Positions 1 through 6,449 of a stretch of DNA of 8,752 nt are shown piece after piece. Below the pieces are notes generated by a model that saw nothing but the letters and a program-made list of their open reading frames with translations, searched no databases and was not told the DNA's origin. This DNA is from DATBHM01 sp036557505 (GTDB lineage: Bacteria; Actinomycetota; UBA4738; JACQTL01): NCBI GenBank assembly GCA_036557505.1, contig DATBHM010000302.1:1-8752 (forward strand), read 5' to 3'. The position numbers and the translations under genes are program-made. Numbering within the stretch: the first letter of the stretch is position 1; every line of letters begins with the position of its first letter.

Positions 1-367
1 GTTCTCGCCGCTGGCGCAGGGCCTGCTGACCGACCGCTACCTCGAAGGCATCCCGGAGGACTCCCGGGTGGCGACCGGCGGCGCGATGTCGAAGGACATG
101 CTCACTGAGGAGAACCTGGCCAAGGTCCGGGCCCTGAACGAGGTCGCCCGGGGCCGCGGACAGTCGCTCGCCCAGATGGCGCTGGCCTGGACGCTCCGCG
201 ACCCCCGCGTCACGTCGACGCTGATCGGCGCGAGCAGCGTCCGGCAGCTCGAGGACAACGTGGCCGCGCTGCGGCACATCGAGTTCACGGACGAGGAGCT
301 GGCCGAGATCGACCGTCACGCGACCGAGTCGAACATCAACCTGTGGGCGCGCTCCTCCTCGGGCTGA
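1..367 (+). CDS. yghZ: Aldo/keto reductase, YghZ (L-glyceraldehyde-3-phosphate reductase) type, 3' end only
   Basis: This is the C-terminal 121 residues of an NADPH-dependent aldo/keto reductase; the 5' part, with the catalytic Asp/Tyr/Lys/His, lies before the window. Reading starts at base 2 and ends at TGA 365-367. The visible part opens with FSPLAQGLLTDRYLEGIP, a near match to the strand and loop of E. coli YghZ (AKR14 family) as I remember it. It continues with RGQSLAQMALAWTL and the cofactor-phosphate motif IGASSVRQLEDN, and ends in NLWARSSSG, parallel to NLW-x-x-SS at the YghZ C-terminus. YghZ-type enzymes are cytosolic and reduce short aldehydes such as L-glyceraldehyde 3-phosphate and methylglyoxal. 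The family is clear from motifs and the conserved C-terminal length, but the physiological substrate here is not. It converges on the beta-helix gene with 6 bases between the stop codons. Confidence 0.92.
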   Translation, partial: FSPLAQGLLTDRYLEGIPEDSRVATGGAMSKDMLTEENLAKVRALNEVARGRGQSLAQMALAWTLRDPRVTSTLIGASSVRQLEDNVAALRHIEFTDEELAEIDRHATESNINLWARSSSG

Positions 368-372
368 GCCCG
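360..372. terminator. Small GC hairpin at convergent gene ends
   Basis: The arms CGGGC (360-364) and GCCCG (368-372) pair perfectly around a 3-base loop, TGA, which is the stop codon of the YghZ-like gene. One further T-G wobble pair (359/373) is possible. The hairpin directly abuts the stop of the oppositely oriented beta-helix gene at 374-376. No T-run follows on either strand, so if it terminates transcription it is an actinobacterial-style hairpin without a U-tract. The short stem makes this tentative. Confidence 0.35.
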
Positions 373-373
373 G

Positions 374-2557
374 TCAGTCGCTGGCCCTGATCCTCACCCG
401 TGCCGTCGTCGGCGAGCCCAGCGCCGCTCCGCCACCGGGATCGCTCAATCGCACCGTGAACGACTCTGCCCCCTCGTGGAGCGCGTCGTTGGCGATCGGG
501 ATCGTGATGGGGCGCGCCGCCTGCCCCGCGGCGAAGTGCAATGTGCCACTCGTCGCGTGGTAGTCGACCGGCGCCCTGGCGGTGCCGTCGGCGGTGGCGA
601 ACTGGACGGTCACCGCTCCCTCGGTCCCGCCGACCCGTTTGACCGTGAGCGTGACGTGCCCGGCGCCCTCCCCCACCGAGATCGCCGGCATCGCGAACCG
701 GAACCCGCCGGGCCCGCTGATGCGAACGGCAGATGACAGCTCGGACGTGTCGCCGCCGCCCGAGGTCGCGGTGGCGCTCACGAAGTTCCCCAGCACCAGC
801 GGAAACGTCGCCCCGAACGAACCGTTCCCGCCGGCGTCGGTCGGGACCTGGACGGTGCCGACGTACACGGCCGCGTTGCGATGCCCCCCGGCCGGGTCCC
901 GGTCGCTCGCGTAGACGTCGAGCCGGAAGAGGGAGTTCGGCGTCGACTCCAGCGTTCCGAACACGGTCGTCCCGCCGGGCGCGGAGATCGCCTGGGCGAT
1001 CCCCGGGAAGTTCTGCAGGCCGTTGGGGCCGGTGTCGGCGTCGTCGTCGTCGTTCGGCGTCAGCCCGGCGACCTGGTCCGGCTCGAGGTCGATCCCGAGG
1101 CCATCGTTGGCCTGGATGGAGTTCCCCCGGATCGAGGTGCCCTCGGTGTGCGTGTCCTCGGCGACGGCCACCCCGGTCCCCCCGTTGAACGCGATGACGT
1201 TCCCGGCCCCCGGGACCAGGCCGCCGATGACGGTCCCCGTCGTCAGATTCCCGTTGGTGTTGTCGTTGCGGACCAGGATTCCGCCGTCGGTATTGGGCAA
1301 CGGGGTCGAGCCGTCGGCTCGCGTCCCGATCAGGTTGCCCTGGACGCGCGTGCCGGTGCCCGAATCGATCTGGATCCCGATCCGGTTGCCGGAGATGAGG
1401 TTCCCGGCGCCCCGTTCGGCTCCCCCGATCCGGTTGTCGTGCGTGTCGTCGACGATCGACTTCAGGTGCACGCCGACGTCGTTGGGAATCGCGGCCGTGC
1501 CGGCAGCATTGGTCCCGATCCGGTTGCCCTCCACCGATGCGCCGACCGCCGAGTAGAGATCGATCCCGATGCCGTTTCCCGACACGAGGTTCCGGGCGCC
1601 CGCCGTCGTGCCACCGATGACGGTGTCCCCCCAGCCGCCGGTGATCCCCGTGCTGTTCGGGACGGCCGCGGTCCCGGCGGCGTTCGTGCCGATGCGGTTG
1701 CCCCGCACGGTGTACCCGATCCCACCGAGGACGAGACCGGCGATGTTGCCCGAGATGACGTTCCCGGCCCCTGGGGCCGCCCCCCCGATGACGACGCCGC
1801 CGTCCGACTCCAGGAACAGACCGTGCCCGCCCTCGGGGATCTTCGCGGTGCCCGCGGCGTTCGTGCCGACGTAGTTCCCCTGGATCGTCGCCCCGACGGC
1901 GTCGGTCAGGTACACCTGGGAGCTGCGGTTCCCCGAGATCACGTTGCGATCCGCCGGCGTGGTGCCGCCGATCCGAAGGTTGCGGGATTCGCCGAACTCG
2001 ACGATGGCCCCGTTGAGGTTCTGGAACCCGACGCCGTTCCCCCGCTCGCGGCGGCCGTCGGTCCCCACGTAGTTCCCAGCGATCACGACGTCTGCCGCGC
2101 CCACGACGACGATCGCGTTGAGCTGCCAGTCGACGATCTCGAGGCCGCGCAGCTCGGTCCCGCCGGCCGCCGTCCCGGACACGCGGAGCGCGGCCGAGAA
2201 TCCGGCGGCGGATCCGTCGAGCACCACGACCGGCCGGTGGGTGGCCGCCCGGAACCCCGGCTGGGTCGCGCCGTCGATCGTCACGGTCTCGGTGATCTCG
2301 GGCAGGGAGCTCGCGGGGGTGATCACGTGCGGGGACGCCCCCCCCAGCCCGAACGCGATCCGGTCCGGGCCCGGGGTCGCGTTCGCCTTGGTGATCAGGG
2401 CCCGGAGCGTGTGCGGGCCCGCACCGGCCGGGCTCGTCACCACGAGCACGGGGTTCGCGGTGGCCGCCGGGGCGCCGACGACCTGCGGCGTCGCCGCAGC
2501 GCTCCCGACGCAGAGCACGGCAACGAGCACCCGGAACGGCGATCGCCCCCGACCCAC
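374..2557 (-). CDS. Secreted right-handed beta-helix protein with C-terminal Calx-beta domain
   Basis: This 727-residue protein is predicted to be exported by Sec. Residues 1-34 form a signal peptide: basic RGRSPFR, hydrophobic VLVAVLCVGSAAA, and likely cleavage near ATA/NP. Residues 36-105 match the entry segment of TQPG-type beta-helix proteins (HTLRALITKAN, then DRIAF, then TVTIDGATQPGF). Residues 161-477 hold five repeats of 58-71 residues, each opening GN-x-x-GT and later carrying IGG...N-(L/V)-(I/V)-S-G-N. A capping segment follows with LGIDL (487-491), an acidic stretch NDDDDAD (502-508) that could bind calcium, and LQNFPG. Residues 619-727 form a Calx-beta domain (SVGEGAGHVTLTVKR, then FATADGTA, then DYHATSGTL). 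There is no LPXTG or transmembrane anchor at the C-terminus. GTG at 2557 is chosen because a strong Shine-Dalgarno site precedes it and it starts the signal peptide. Such proteins are usually surface or secreted adhesins or glycan-binding or glycan-cleaving proteins; I see no catalytic signature, so the function is open. It lies 86 bases downstream of the decarboxylase on the same strand. Confidence 0.87.
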   Translation of the reverse strand: MGRGRSPFRVLVAVLCVGSAAATPQVVGAPAATANPVLVVTSPAGAGPHTLRALITKANATPGPDRIAFGLGGASPHVITPASSLPEITETVTIDGATQPGFRAATHRPVVVLDGSAAGFSAALRVSGTAAGGTELRGLEIVDWQLNAIVVVGAADVVIAGNYVGTDGRRERGNGVGFQNLNGAIVEFGESRNLRIGGTTPADRNVISGNRSSQVYLTDAVGATIQGNYVGTNAAGTAKIPEGGHGLFLESDGGVVIGGAAPGAGNVISGNIAGLVLGGIGYTVRGNRIGTNAAGTAAVPNSTGITGGWGDTVIGGTTAGARNLVSGNGIGIDLYSAVGASVEGNRIGTNAAGTAAIPNDVGVHLKSIVDDTHDNRIGGAERGAGNLISGNRIGIQIDSGTGTRVQGNLIGTRADGSTPLPNTDGGILVRNDNTNGNLTTGTVIGGLVPGAGNVIAFNGGTGVAVAEDTHTEGTSIRGNSIQANDGLGIDLEPDQVAGLTPNDDDDADTGPNGLQNFPGIAQAISAPGGTTVFGTLESTPNSLFRLDVYASDRDPAGGHRNAAVYVGTVQVPTDAGGNGSFGATFPLVLGNFVSATATSGGGDTSELSSAVRISGPGGFRFAMPAISVGEGAGHVTLTVKRVGGTEGAVTVQFATADGTARAPVDYHATSGTLHFAAGQAARPITIPIANDALHEGAESFTVRLSDPGGGAALGSPTTARVRIRASD
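1127..2077 (-). repeat. Five tandem protein repeats of the beta-helix domain
   Basis: Units lie at 2077-1880, 1879-1703, 1702-1529, 1528-1340 and 1339-1127 (66, 59, 58, 63 and 71 codons). Each begins GN-x-x-GT. The third and fourth units share GNRIGTNAAGTAA(V/I)PN with only one residue change over 16. A degenerate sixth start, GNSIQAND, follows. Each unit probably contributes two or so coils of the solenoid, with the asparagines stacked in the turns. Confidence 0.8.
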
Positions 2558-2559
2558 GT

Positions 2560-2568
2560 CCTCCCTCC
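2560..2568 (-). promoter_or_regulatory. Ribosome binding site of the beta-helix gene
   Basis: On the minus strand the sequence GGGAGGGAGGAC lies immediately before the GTG at 2557-2555. The upstream GGAGG (2568-2564) has a 6-base spacer to the start and the overlapping second GGAGG (2564-2560) only 2. This decides the GTG start over any start further upstream in the same open frame. Confidence 0.75.
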
Positions 2569-2570
2569 CA

Positions 2571-2590
2571 GGGCCCGCCACGGCGAGCCC
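2571..2590 (-). other. Hairpin in the leader of the beta-helix gene
   Basis: The sequences GGGCCCGCC (2571-2579) and GGCGAGCCC (2582-2590) are complementary except at one position, which is a G-U wobble in the minus-strand transcript. Opening the innermost pair gives a stem of about 8 bp with a 4-base loop. It lies between the decarboxylase stop and the Shine-Dalgarno site of the beta-helix gene. It could end the decarboxylase transcript, or influence translation of the next gene, since its base is only 2 bases from the purine-rich ribosome binding region. No U-tract is present. Confidence 0.4.
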
Positions 2591-2643
2591 GCAGCGGTCA
2601 CCATAGCCGGGAGGACCGTCCGGATGGAACCCCGACGACGCGG

Positions 2644-4557
2644 TCAGGCCCGCGACAGCCGCTCCGACATCGTCCTTTTGACCATCGCGCCGAACGCCGG
2701 CGCGTCCCGCACCAGCTCGTTCAGCAGCGGCGCCGGCACGACCAGCAGACGGAGGTTGGTGGACGCGGTCACCGAGGCGGTCCGCGGATAGCCGAAACCG
2801 GCCCCCCAGTCGAGGGCGGCCACCTCGCCGAAGAACTCGCCCGGCCCCAGCGTGTTCACCGGCTCGCCGTCGTGCTCGACGGAAACGCTGCCGTCGAGGA
2901 CCACGTAGAACTCCCGCCCGAACTCCCACGCGTGGACGACGTCCGTCCCGGCGGGGACCTCGATCTCCCACGTCGACGCCCGCACCCGGTCTCGCTGGGC
3001 GTCGTCGAGCTGGTTGAACAGCCCGATCGATCCGATCGCGTCCGGTGCCAGCCAGCCCAGGCGCACGCCGGGCTCGCGCTCGTGCGCGGGTTCGGCCGCC
3101 GCCGCGTCCGGCGGTTCGATCTCCACCCGCTCCACCCAGTCGAGGACCTCGTCCACGTCGGCGGCGGTCGTCGTGTGGTTCATCACGCACATCCGCAGCG
3201 CGAACCGCCCCCGGACGCGCGTCGACGAGATCAGCCCGCGCCCGCTCTCGACCAGCCGGCGGATGACCTCGCCGTTCATGCGCTCGGCCAACCCGTCGTC
3301 GGTCACGCCGTCGAACGTCCTGCGGAAACAGACGATGCCGAGCGACGCAGGCGAGAGGAGCTCGAGGGCGGGCGAGGCCGTGATGCGTTCCCCGGCGTGG
3401 GCCGCGAGGTCGATCGCCGTGTCGACCGCCCGGCGGAAGGCGTCGACCCCGAAGTACTGGACCGACATCCACACCTTCACCGCCCGGGCCATGCGGGTGA
3501 GCTGGAGGCCGTAGTTCGCCAGGTTCACCTCGCGCGATGCCGCCTGGGAGTCCTTGAGGTAGTCCGGCGTGATCTCGAACGCCCGCCGGAGCTGGGAGCC
3601 GTCGCGCACCATGAGGCAGCCCACCTCGAAGGGCTGGTACAGCCACTTGTGGGGGTCGAGCGTGATCGAGTCCGCCAGCTCCATCCCCCGGAGCCACGCC
3701 CGGCCCCGCTCGGTCAGCACCGCGAACCCGCCGTACGCCGCGTCCACGTGCAGCCACACGCCGCGGTCGTGGCACAGCGCGGCGAGCTCCTCGAACGGGT
3801 CGACGGCGCCGGTGCCGGTCGCCCCCGCCGCCGCGCCCACGACGAGCGGCGTGAGCCCTGCCTCGATGTCGGCGTCCATGGCCCGCTCGAGGATCTCCGG
3901 CGACAGGCGGTGCCGGCCGTCCGACGGGAGGATGCGCACCTGCTCCGGCCGGAACCCCAGGATGCGGGCCGCCCGGGCCATCGACGAGTGGGCCTGGTCG
4001 CACAGGTACACGACGACGGTGTCCGACATCGGTCCCAGCCGGGCCTCGCGCGCGCAGGCGACCGCGGTCATGTTGGCGGCGGAGCCGCCCGAGACCAGCA
4101 CGCCGGACGCCTCCTGCGGATAGCCGATCCACTCCCTGAACCAGTCGAGCACCGTGAGCTCCACCTGGGTGGGGCCGGCCGCCTCCCGCCACGAGCTGGC
4201 GTCGAGGTTGATCGCGCTCACGATGAAGTCGGCGAGCGCGCCGGGCCACGTCCCCGACCCCGGGATGAACCCGAAGAACCGGGGGTGGTCCCACCGGGCG
4301 ACGAACGGCAGCACGTCGCCGGACAGCTGGTCGAGGATGCGCTCGAACGGGACGCCGTCCGCGGGTGGCGGCCCGGCGAGCCGGGCCGCCAGCTCGTCCC
4401 TCGACGCCGTCCGCAGCGCGGGATCGTCCCGATCCCGCGCCGCCCGCTCCACCAGCAGGTCGACCGTGCGGTACCCCATCTGCCGCATCGTCTCGAGGTC
4501 GACCGCCAGCGGGCTGTCGGGGTGGGGACTCGCGGGCCTGCCTGCATCGGTCGTCAT
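2644..4557 (-). CDS. PLP-dependent amino-acid decarboxylase fused to a C-terminal cyclic-nucleotide-binding domain
   Basis: A 637-residue two-domain cytosolic protein. Residues ~15-478 are a group II PLP decarboxylase of the aromatic-L-amino-acid decarboxylase (AADC) type, converting an L-amino acid to its amine and CO2. Signatures: HPRFFGF (91-97), DQAHSS with the PLP-stacking His190, HVDAAYGG with Asp272 pairing to the pyridine nitrogen, and DPHKW with Schiff-base Lys304. Tyr333 in PDYLKD matches the mobile-loop Tyr332 of mammalian AADC, which favours decarboxylase over aldehyde-synthase chemistry. After a linker rich in Ala/Glu/Pro (~480-497), residues ~505-637 form a CNB domain: AGTDVVHAWEFGREFYVVLDG, then the phosphate-binding cassette GEFFGEVAAL...PRTASV (574-596; Glu578, Arg592). 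The decarboxylase part alone has near-normal family length, so the CNB is an added domain. Start: an ATG at 4599 adds 14 basic/polar residues but has no Shine-Dalgarno; the ATG at 4557 has GGAGG 9 bases upstream. Substrate is unknown (tryptophan, tyrosine, DOPA and phenylalanine are possible). Divergent from the MFS-CNB gene. Confidence 0.92.
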   Translation of the reverse strand: MTTDAGRPASPHPDSPLAVDLETMRQMGYRTVDLLVERAARDRDDPALRTASRDELAARLAGPPPADGVPFERILDQLSGDVLPFVARWDHPRFFGFIPGSGTWPGALADFIVSAINLDASSWREAAGPTQVELTVLDWFREWIGYPQEASGVLVSGGSAANMTAVACAREARLGPMSDTVVVYLCDQAHSSMARAARILGFRPEQVRILPSDGRHRLSPEILERAMDADIEAGLTPLVVGAAAGATGTGAVDPFEELAALCHDRGVWLHVDAAYGGFAVLTERGRAWLRGMELADSITLDPHKWLYQPFEVGCLMVRDGSQLRRAFEITPDYLKDSQAASREVNLANYGLQLTRMARAVKVWMSVQYFGVDAFRRAVDTAIDLAAHAGERITASPALELLSPASLGIVCFRRTFDGVTDDGLAERMNGEVIRRLVESGRGLISSTRVRGRFALRMCVMNHTTTAADVDEVLDWVERVEIEPPDAAAAEPAHEREPGVRLGWLAPDAIGSIGLFNQLDDAQRDRVRASTWEIEVPAGTDVVHAWEFGREFYVVLDGSVSVEHDGEPVNTLGPGEFFGEVAALDWGAGFGYPRTASVTASTNLRLLVVPAPLLNELVRDAPAFGAMVKRTMSERLSRA

Positions 4558-4566
4558 CGGTCGCCG

Positions 4567-4574
4567 CCTCCCCC
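4567..4574 (-). promoter_or_regulatory. Ribosome binding site deciding the decarboxylase start
   Basis: The minus strand reads GGGGGAGG (4574-4567), then 9 bases, then ATG at 4557. No comparable purine-rich site precedes the earlier in-frame ATG at 4599. This is the reason for choosing the shorter protein. Confidence 0.6.
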
Positions 4575-4602
4575 TGGAGTCCTCGGCGGAGCGTGGCATC
4601 CG

Positions 4603-4618
4603 TGCGCGGTGCGGCGCA
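4603..4618. promoter_or_regulatory. 16-bp inverted repeat in the divergent spacer
   Basis: TGCGC-N6-GCGCA lies between the two divergent starts. The 5-6-5 geometry equals that of CRP/FNR-family operators, but the half-sites are not the CRP TGTGA/TCACA. In sequence this GC-rich such a repeat can occur by chance. I see no convincing -10 hexamer on either strand of the spacer (4558-4655), so the promoters of the two genes are not located. Confidence 0.2.
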
Positions 4619-4655
4619 AGGGTTCGGGAGGTTCCGCCCTCACCATCGCCGTGCC

Positions 4656-6323
4656 ATGCTCGCGGCCATGGCAGGGGGGGCCGCGAGCGTCGTTCTGACC
4701 GTGCTGCGCGATCGCGCGCTGCGGCGGATCGAGCTCGCCTACCTGGGGTTCAGCATGGCCGAGTACGCCACGTGGGTGGCGATCCTCGTGTACGCGTTCG
4801 AACGGGGCGGCGCCACCGCGGCGGGGGTCGTGTCGGTCATCCAGCTGGTCCCGTCGGCGCTCGTCGCGCCGGTGGCGGCGGCGTACGGCGACCGCTACCG
4901 GCGGGACCGGTTCCTCTGGTCCGGGTACCTGGCGCAGGCGGTCACCATGGGCGCCACCGGCGCGCTCATGGTGTGGGGGGCACCGGCCGCCGCCGTGTAC
5001 GCGGCCGCCGTCACGGCCGCGGTCACCATCACGTTCACCCGTCCCGCGCAGGGGTCGCTGGTGCCGCTGCTGGTGGCCGGGCCGGAGGAGCTGGTCGCCG
5101 TCAACGCGGTGTCCGGCGCGATCGAGAGCGCGAGCTTCGTCGGCGGGCCTGCGCTCGCGGCCCTGCTCATGGCGGTGTCAGAGCCCGGGTCCGTGTTCCT
5201 GGCCATGGCCCTCCTGGCAGCGACGTCGGCGCTGCTGGTGACCGGGCTCTCGATCCCCGGGGGGGCCGCCTCGATCCCGGAGGAGGACGCGGCCGCGACG
5301 ACACTCCGGCGTTCGTTCTCGGGGTTCGGGCGGCTGGCCGGCCAGCCGGACGCCCGCCTCCTCGTGGGACTGGTCTCGTCGCAGTCGTTGGTGATCGGCG
5401 CGCTCGACGTGCTGGCGGTGGTGGTCGCGATCTCGCTGCTCGGATTGGGGACCGCCGCCCCCGGCCTGCTCACGGCCGCGATCGGCGTCGGCGGGCTGCT
5501 CGGGACCGCGGCCGGCTTCTCCCTGGTGACCCGGCGCCGACTGTCGCCGGCGCTCGCCCTGGGGGCGGTGGTCCTCGGCGCGCCGCTCGCCGTGATCGCC
5601 TGGCGGCCGGAGACGGCGGTGGCGTTCGTCATGCTCGCGGTCGCGGGGGTCGGGCGGGTCGTGATGGACGTGTCGGGGCGTTCGCTCCTCCAGCGGGCGG
5701 TGAGCGCCGACCTGCTGGCGCGGGCGTTCGGCGTGCTGGAGGGGCTGGAGATGGCCGCCCTCGCGGTCGGTTCGATCCTCGCCTCGGGCGTCGTGGCCTG
5801 GCTGGGGGGGCGGGGCGCGCTGCTCGTGGTGGGCCTGCTGCTCCCGGTCGTCGTCGGGGTGTGCTGGCGTTCGCTCCGCCGGATCGAGTCACGGGCAGCG
5901 CCGCCCAGCGGCGTGATGGAGCTGCTTCGGAGGGTGCCGATCTTCGCCCCCCTGCCGCCGCTCGCGCTCGAACGCCTGGCCACCAGCGCCGGCGAGCGCG
6001 GGACGCCCGCCGGCGGCACGATCCTGCGCGAGGGGCGCCCCGGCGACGACTTCCACGTGATCGCACGGGGGCACGTGCGGGTGGTGCGCGGCCCGGAGGT
6101 GCTGAACGACCTCGGCGAGGGCGACTCCTTCGGCGAGATCTCCCTGGTGCGGGACGTTCCCCGGACGGCCTCGGTGATCGCGGTGACCGACGTGCTGACC
6201 TTCACGCTCAGCCGGGAGGACTTCCTCCGGGCCCTGTCCGGCAATCCCGCCTCGGCCGTCGCCGCCCGGCGGATCGTCGAGGAACGAGCCCCGGAGCCCG
6301 CTCCCGATCGCGCCGACGGGTAG
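4656..6323 (+). CDS. MFS transporter with C-terminal cyclic-nucleotide-binding domain
   Basis: A 555-residue inner-membrane protein. Residues ~25-405 contain about 12 hydrophobic segments in two bundles. A charged loop GDRYRRDR (78-85), equivalent to the MFS motif A loop between helices 2 and 3, follows the second segment, and a cytosolic linker (~200-232) divides the halves. The pattern, including the GRSLLQRAVSADLLARAFG loop near helix 10-11, resembles the DHA3-like branch (EntS and macrolide exporters), which are proton-driven exporters. Residues ~421-530 are a cytosolic CNB domain: LLRRVPIFAPLPPLALERLA, AGGTILREGRPGDDFHVIARG, and a cassette of standard length, GEGDSFGEISLVRDVPRTASV (487-507; Glu494, Arg503). 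The tail (535-555) is acidic and proline-rich. The start is uncertain: ATG 4656 or ATG 4668 both precede the first helix, neither has a Shine-Dalgarno at normal distance (GGGAGG at 4626-4631 is 24 bases away), and leaderless translation is possible. Cargo is unknown. MFS-CNB fusions are known in actinobacteria; the neighbouring decarboxylase-CNB makes linked regulation plausible. Confidence 0.9.
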   Translation: MLAAMAGGAASVVLTVLRDRALRRIELAYLGFSMAEYATWVAILVYAFERGGATAAGVVSVIQLVPSALVAPVAAAYGDRYRRDRFLWSGYLAQAVTMGATGALMVWGAPAAAVYAAAVTAAVTITFTRPAQGSLVPLLVAGPEELVAVNAVSGAIESASFVGGPALAALLMAVSEPGSVFLAMALLAATSALLVTGLSIPGGAASIPEEDAAATTLRRSFSGFGRLAGQPDARLLVGLVSSQSLVIGALDVLAVVVAISLLGLGTAAPGLLTAAIGVGGLLGTAAGFSLVTRRRLSPALALGAVVLGAPLAVIAWRPETAVAFVMLAVAGVGRVVMDVSGRSLLQRAVSADLLARAFGVLEGLEMAALAVGSILASGVVAWLGGRGALLVVGLLLPVVVGVCWRSLRRIESRAAPPSGVMELLRRVPIFAPLPPLALERLATSAGERGTPAGGTILREGRPGDDFHVIARGHVRVVRGPEVLNDLGEGDSFGEISLVRDVPRTASVIAVTDVLTFTLSREDFLRALSGNPASAVAARRIVEERAPEPAPDRADG

Positions 6324-6344
6324 GTCGACGCCCCGATCGGGCTC
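6294..6344 (+). repeat. Inverted repeats around the MFS stop codon
   Basis: GAGCCCG (6294-6300) is complementary to CGGGCTC (6338-6344), with the TAG stop in the 37-base loop. Inside the right arm lies the perfect palindrome CCCGATCGGG (6332-6341). GGGC (6339-6342) could alternatively pair with GCCC (6348-6351). One of these structures may end the MFS transcript; none is strong and no T-run follows. Confidence 0.25.
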
Positions 6345-6405
6345 ATCGCCCTCGGCGCGGACCCGACGGGCCCGCCCGAACGACCACATCCCGTTTCGGC
6401 GAGCG

Positions 6406-6422
6406 GTCGTAGGCTCGACGAC
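6406..6422 (+). promoter_or_regulatory. Possible -10 element and overlapping inverted repeat upstream of the second reductase
   Basis: TAGGCT (6410-6415) fits the actinobacterial TANNNT -10 pattern and would place a transcript start near 6421, about 28 bases before the ATG. It sits inside GTCGT-N7-ACGAC (6406-6410 and 6418-6422), which could be an operator. No good -35 hexamer is visible 16-18 bases upstream. The 126-base gap after the MFS gene makes a separate promoter plausible. Confidence 0.3.
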
Positions 6423-6437
6423 GGCGCCCACCACACC

Positions 6438-6442
6438 AGGAG
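6438..6442 (+). promoter_or_regulatory. Ribosome binding site of the second aldo/keto reductase
   Basis: AGGAG lies 7 bases before the ATG at 6450, a near-ideal spacing. It fixes the start of the broken reductase gene and shows that its translation signal is intact. Confidence 0.75.
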
Positions 6443-6449
6443 CACGTCC

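Noticed and set aside
881..2791. A 636-codon open frame on the + strand opposite the beta-helix gene.
   Set aside because: Its product is Arg/Asp/Val/Pro-rich with no domain motifs. It is the usual antisense shadow of a high-GC gene.
2558..4294. The minus-strand frame of the beta-helix protein stays open far upstream to 4294, as if coding a 1306-residue protein.
   Set aside because: The upstream part is Arg/Gly/Pro-rich low-complexity sequence overlapping the decarboxylase in another frame. The signal peptide and ribosome binding site place the true start at 2557.
4558..4599. Upstream ATG at 4599 as the decarboxylase start.
   Set aside because: It would add 14 residues unlike the family and has no Shine-Dalgarno, whereas the ATG at 4557 has one.
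4558..4655. A classical CRP operator (TGTGA-N6-TCACA) controlling the CNB gene pair.
   Set aside because: I searched both strands of the spacer by eye and found no such sequence; only a GC-rich palindrome of similar geometry is present.
2872..4698. A 608-codon open frame on the + strand opposite the decarboxylase.
   Set aside because: Histidine/arginine/proline-biased composition without motifs, and the opposite strand has a complete, motif-supported enzyme.
4154..6412. A 752-codon + strand frame overlapping the MFS gene.
   Set aside because: The product is almost entirely Arg/Gly/Ala with no hydrophobic segments or motifs. It is an out-of-frame reading of the MFS gene.
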